Below, one piece after another: positions 61,759 to 64,000 of a stretch of DNA of 64,000 bases. The notes under the pieces are model-generated. The model worked only from the letters and a program-made list of their open reading frames with translations. It was not told the DNA's origin and searched no databases. The translations under genes and the position numbers were made by a program. Numbering within the stretch: the stretch's first letter is position 1; every line of letters begins with the position of its first letter. Source of the stretch: Pseudomonas sp. SJZ079 (lineage in GTDB: Bacteria; Pseudomonadota; Gammaproteobacteria; Pseudomonadales; Pseudomonadaceae); contig NZ_VIUH01000024.1 in the NCBI RefSeq assembly GCF_007993865.1, forward strand, positions 1 to 64,000, read 5' to 3'.

Positions 61759-62714
61759 GCCTGGTCCAGCGTCCAACCCCGCACCGTCTGAGAACGCTGA
61801 TGCTGCTGGTCAGCCTGTGCCTGCTGCCGGGCACCGCCCTGTATGCCTGGCAATTCGGCATCGTGGTCTGGCTGCAGGCCTTCTGGTGCGTGCTCCTGGC
61901 CCTGGGCTTCGAAGCCGGTCTGCTGCACCTGCGCGGACGCAATGTACGTGAGGGGCTGAGCGACCTGAGTTGGCTGGTGCTAGGCCTGATTCTGGCTCGG
62001 GCACTGCCGCTGATGGTCCCGCTGTGGATGATCGCGCTGGCCAGCTTTGCCGCCATCGTCCTGTGTAAACACGGCAGTGGCGGCCTTGGCCGCAACCGTC
62101 TCAACCCCGCCATGGTTGGCCTGGGGATCATCGCCATCTGCTTCTACCAACAGTTGTACCCGGCGCCAGCGAACCAGGCCCCCTGGACCCTCGCCTTGGA
62201 TGCTAAAGAGGTTCTGCTGCAGCAGTTGCAACTGGCGCCGCGCCTCAGCCTCGATGCCTTCGCCGGCGCCACCCAGCTGGCCCTGGGGCAGTTCACCCCG
62301 ACCACTCCCAATCTGTCGGGGTTCGGCTATATAGCCGGTGGTTTAATACTGGTTGTCTTGCGGGTGATCCGCATCGAGATTCCCCTGGCGATGCTCGGCA
62401 GCACGGCATTGCTGTGCCTGGCAGCCGGCCACACCCTACAGGAAAGCCTGTACAGCCTCAGCCTCGGCGGCCTTCTGTTCACCGCCTTCTTCATCGCTAC
62501 CGATCCGGTCACCAGTCCCGATACCCGTGCCGGCCGCATTCTGTTTGGCGCTGCCATTGGCGTGCTGACCGAACTGATCCGCGAATTCGGGCTGTACGCC
62601 GACGGTCTCTGCTTCGCCGTACTGGCCGCCAACCTGCTGGTGCCGCAGATCGATCGCCTGGTGCAGAGCATGCAACGCCCCTGGTATGACCAACGCGCGG
62701 TACTGGCAGGATAA
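61755..62714 (+). CDS. rnfD: RnfD-like membrane subunit
   Basis: A 319-residue membrane protein with about nine helices. The covalent-FMN motif of RnfD/NqrB is recognisable as DAFAGATQLALG, with T173 as the likely flavin-bearing residue. NRLNPAMVGLG and TDPVTSPDTRAGRILFG are conserved family segments. The start overlaps the rnfC stop by four bases. Two inverted-repeat elements begin immediately after its stop. Confidence 0.92.
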   Translation: MSLVQRPTPHRLRTLMLLVSLCLLPGTALYAWQFGIVVWLQAFWCVLLALGFEAGLLHLRGRNVREGLSDLSWLVLGLILARALPLMVPLWMIALASFAAIVLCKHGSGGLGRNRLNPAMVGLGIIAICFYQQLYPAPANQAPWTLALDAKEVLLQQLQLAPRLSLDAFAGATQLALGQFTPTTPNLSGFGYIAGGLILVVLRVIRIEIPLAMLGSTALLCLAAGHTLQESLYSLSLGGLLFTAFFIATDPVTSPDTRAGRILFGAAIGVLTELIREFGLYADGLCFAVLAANLLVPQIDRLVQSMQRPWYDQRAVLAG

Positions 62715-62718
62715 AAAA

Positions 62719-62842
62719 GGACATTATTGAATAGCTGAATCTCGCAGTGTCTGCCGGATCAAAGGAGTTGGAGTGATTCGAAACAAATCACTCCGATCCC
62801 TTTAGTTCCTTACCCCTTTAGTTCCTCAGACAGATAATGTCC
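62719..62842. repeat. 124-bp inverted-repeat-bounded element
   Basis: GGACATTAT (62719-62727) and ATAATGTCC (62834-62842) are perfect 9-base inverted ends. Inside are a perfect GGAGTGATT...AATCACTCC hairpin (about 62770-62794) and a tandem CCCTTTAGTTCCT repeat. It could be a small non-autonomous element or a compound terminator for rnfCD. Confidence 0.5.
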
Positions 62843-62844
62843 TA

Positions 62845-63109
62845 GGGTCTGTTGCCGTTTCATTCGCGGCCGCGCCGTAGCTTGTTTTTGCTCGAGGCAA
62901 GGCACGAGGAGCGCGGTTTGGTTGCTCCAAATGAGCGACGAGAAACGCCGCATCGCGCAAAAACAGGCCCGGCCCTTCGGGTTGCGCGGGAAATGGCCCC
63001 CGCTGTTGTTGCAGGACTTGGCAAGGGAATGACCATTACCTGCGTCCTGCGCCTAATCGGGGGCCATTTCTCGCGGCAACGCGGCTCGCAATGAAACGAC
63101 AACAGACCC
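62845..63109. mobile_element. 265-bp MITE with TA target duplication
   Basis: The ends are inverted repeats of about 20 bases (GGGTCTGTTGCCGTTTCATT against GGGTCTGTTGTCGTTTCATT) with one mismatch. They are flanked on each side by TA (62843-62844 and 63110-63111). A second, inner inverted pair of 18 bases (centred near 63000 and 63065, containing AAATGGCCCCCG and CGGGGGCCATTT) has one mismatch. There is no transposase gene. The TA duplication suggests mobilisation by an IS630/Tc1-type transposase. Confidence 0.8.
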
Positions 63110-63178
63110 TAGCAGGGCACCTATGAGGCCTGTGACTACTGAAAGAAGCACTGCTAGCGTGGATGTCATTTGAATACC

Positions 63179-63279
63179 GCTAGCGTTTGACATGAGCGGC
63201 ACACAACGGCGGCATCAGCCTTGACGGAGCGGGAGATTGTGCGCCGCCGTTGTGCGTCCGATCGATGGAAGGGTTAGGC
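63179..63279 (-). repeat. attC-like integron recombination site
   Basis: Read on the minus strand, GCCTAAC (63279-63273) is followed by CCTTCCATCGATCGGAC, then GCACAACGGCGGC. After a loop of about 25 bases come GCCGCCGTTGTGTGC, CGCTCATGTCAAAC and GCTAGC. The arms pair over about 18 bases with unpaired bases on one side, as in folded attC sites. The gene's stop codon (63274-63276) lies inside the first core site, as in integron cassettes. The last core box (GCTAGC) departs from GTTAGGC, so the site may be decayed. Confidence 0.6.
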
Positions 63280-63927
63280 ATCCGGCTGGCGATCAAGACG
63301 AATGGTTCCGACTTCACCGTGCTCGGTGAAATAGCTGAGCTTTAGATTCGTCGCCAGGTTGCAGTGCAGCGCAGGCAGATCCACGAACGCCGCCCCATTG
63401 TGCGTCACCAATTGGTTGTCTGGATCGTGAATTGCGTGCGCGATGTACTGATACTCCAAGCGCAAGACGCCGCCATTGACGACCAGTGCTGCGGAAGAGC
63501 TTTGCGACGTTATTCGATCAGTGCGCAAAGTGATGCTCATCGTCCGCCAGCTTTGGTCGACAACAAGCGTTCCGGCGTCTTCCGCCCTGACTGTGCCCGT
63601 GGCCTTCTTGACGGTGGCAGTCCACGTGCCATAAATCCTCGGGGTTACTATGCCAAGCAGAAAGCGCGACCAGCCCCAGCGCCATAAGTGCGAAGACGTC
63701 CAGTCTGCTAGCCAGATATAGACCAACGCTGTTGATACCGGCACGACAAATAGCCCGGCCAAAGGCGAGAACTCAACAGGAAGCGTAGCGATTACCTCAA
63801 TGGCCCGCTTGCCTAGAAGCGCTACGGCCGTTCCGAGAAGCGATGCTGCAAGCCCAAGTCTCCAGTACACGGTAACGGATTCGCTCGGCTTATTGAGGTT
63901 TGTCACGGTATATCGGTGGTTGGACAT
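63274..63927 (-). CDS. Two-TM beta-rich protein resembling CBASS effector Cap15 (S-2TMbeta)
   Basis: A 217-residue protein. Two membrane helices (about residues 22-39 and 55-74) are followed by a beta-rich domain (about 97-213) with YGTW, VVDQSWRTMSITLRTDR, ITSQSSSAAL, LRLEYQYIA, THNGAAFVDL and LKLSYFTEHGEVGTIRL. This order (GxW, QxW, S-rich strand, LxYxY, hGxxxL, LxGxYxT-like, GxIxL) is what I recall of S-2TMbeta effectors such as Cap15, which attack the membrane on sensing a cyclic nucleotide. No cyclase gene is in this window. GTTGGGC lies 30 bases upstream (63957-63963) and attC overlaps the stop, so it looks like a gene cassette. The family call is by eye. Confidence 0.65.
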   Translation of the reverse strand: MSNHRYTVTNLNKPSESVTVYWRLGLAASLLGTAVALLGKRAIEVIATLPVEFSPLAGLFVVPVSTALVYIWLADWTSSHLWRWGWSRFLLGIVTPRIYGTWTATVKKATGTVRAEDAGTLVVDQSWRTMSITLRTDRITSQSSSAALVVNGGVLRLEYQYIAHAIHDPDNQLVTHNGAAFVDLPALHCNLATNLKLSYFTEHGEVGTIRLDRQPDA

Positions 63928-64000
63928 GGACGACTAGCCCTCGGTTTGAAGCGGATGCCCAACTATATTAGTAACCCGCAGCGGCTCGGCAATCTTCTTA

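Noticed and set aside
62852-63102. Two overlapping 80-residue frames on opposite strands
   Set aside because: Both lie wholly inside the MITE and merely reflect its inverted repeats.

Overview
The window is GC-rich chromosomal DNA from a Pseudomonas species. Two long blocks match my recollection of Pseudomonas gene order: ccoNOQP-ccoGHIS-hemN-anr-apt, and acyl-CoA dehydrogenase-recR-ybaB-dnaX-ffs-ligA-zipA-smc-GntR. Most proteins look like close Pseudomonas orthologues. No rRNA gene, tRNA gene, CRISPR array or intact insertion sequence was recognised.

Layout. 1-1.1 kb: a low-GC orphan membrane-protein gene and an alpha/beta hydrolase. 2.2-14.1 kb: cbb3 cytochrome oxidase structural genes (ccoNOQP), their assembly genes (ccoGHIS), a TauE/UreH-like membrane protein, hemN behind a perfect ANR box, the oxygen regulator anr, and apt. 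15.0-24.0 kb: a four-gene signalling module, made of a soluble histidine kinase, a response regulator with a decayed HD-GYP domain, a single-REC protein, and a 1916-residue membrane protein carrying PAS, GAF, LOV, GGDEF, EAL and REC domains. 24.1-28.7 kb: a polyamine-catabolism operon (aminotransferase, glutamylpolyamine-synthetase-like enzyme, XRE-cupin regulator, FAD oxidase). 28.9-33.7 kb: acyl-CoA dehydrogenase with a 108-bp relic of a second copy, then recR, ybaB and dnaX. 34.2-37.9 kb: two small conserved genes, the 4.5S RNA gene and an arsenic operon (arsR-arsI-arsC-acr3). 38.1-46.7 kb: an HU-like gene, ligA, zipA, smc, a GntR regulator, and the 3' remnant of an alkane hydroxylase gene. 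46.7-57 kb: phhR and phhABC for phenylalanine catabolism, a DUF2254 membrane protein, and an MFS transporter next to a fused glucosylglycerol-phosphate phosphatase/synthase. 57.1-60 kb: small stress- and VOC-type genes. 60.4-62.7 kb: an rnfC-rnfD pair without the other rnf genes. 62.7-64 kb: two inverted-repeat elements, one a 265-bp MITE with a TA duplication, then an integron-cassette-like unit.

The most unusual locus is at the right end. A predicted two-TM, beta-rich protein resembling the Cap15/S-2TMbeta effector of CBASS anti-phage systems is bounded by GTTGGGC upstream and an attC-like palindrome overlapping its stop codon. No nucleotide cyclase or integrase gene is visible nearby. Other points worth attention are the LOV-containing c-di-GMP protein wired to REC proteins, the gene relics (acyl-CoA dehydrogenase, alkB) and the orphan rnfCD.
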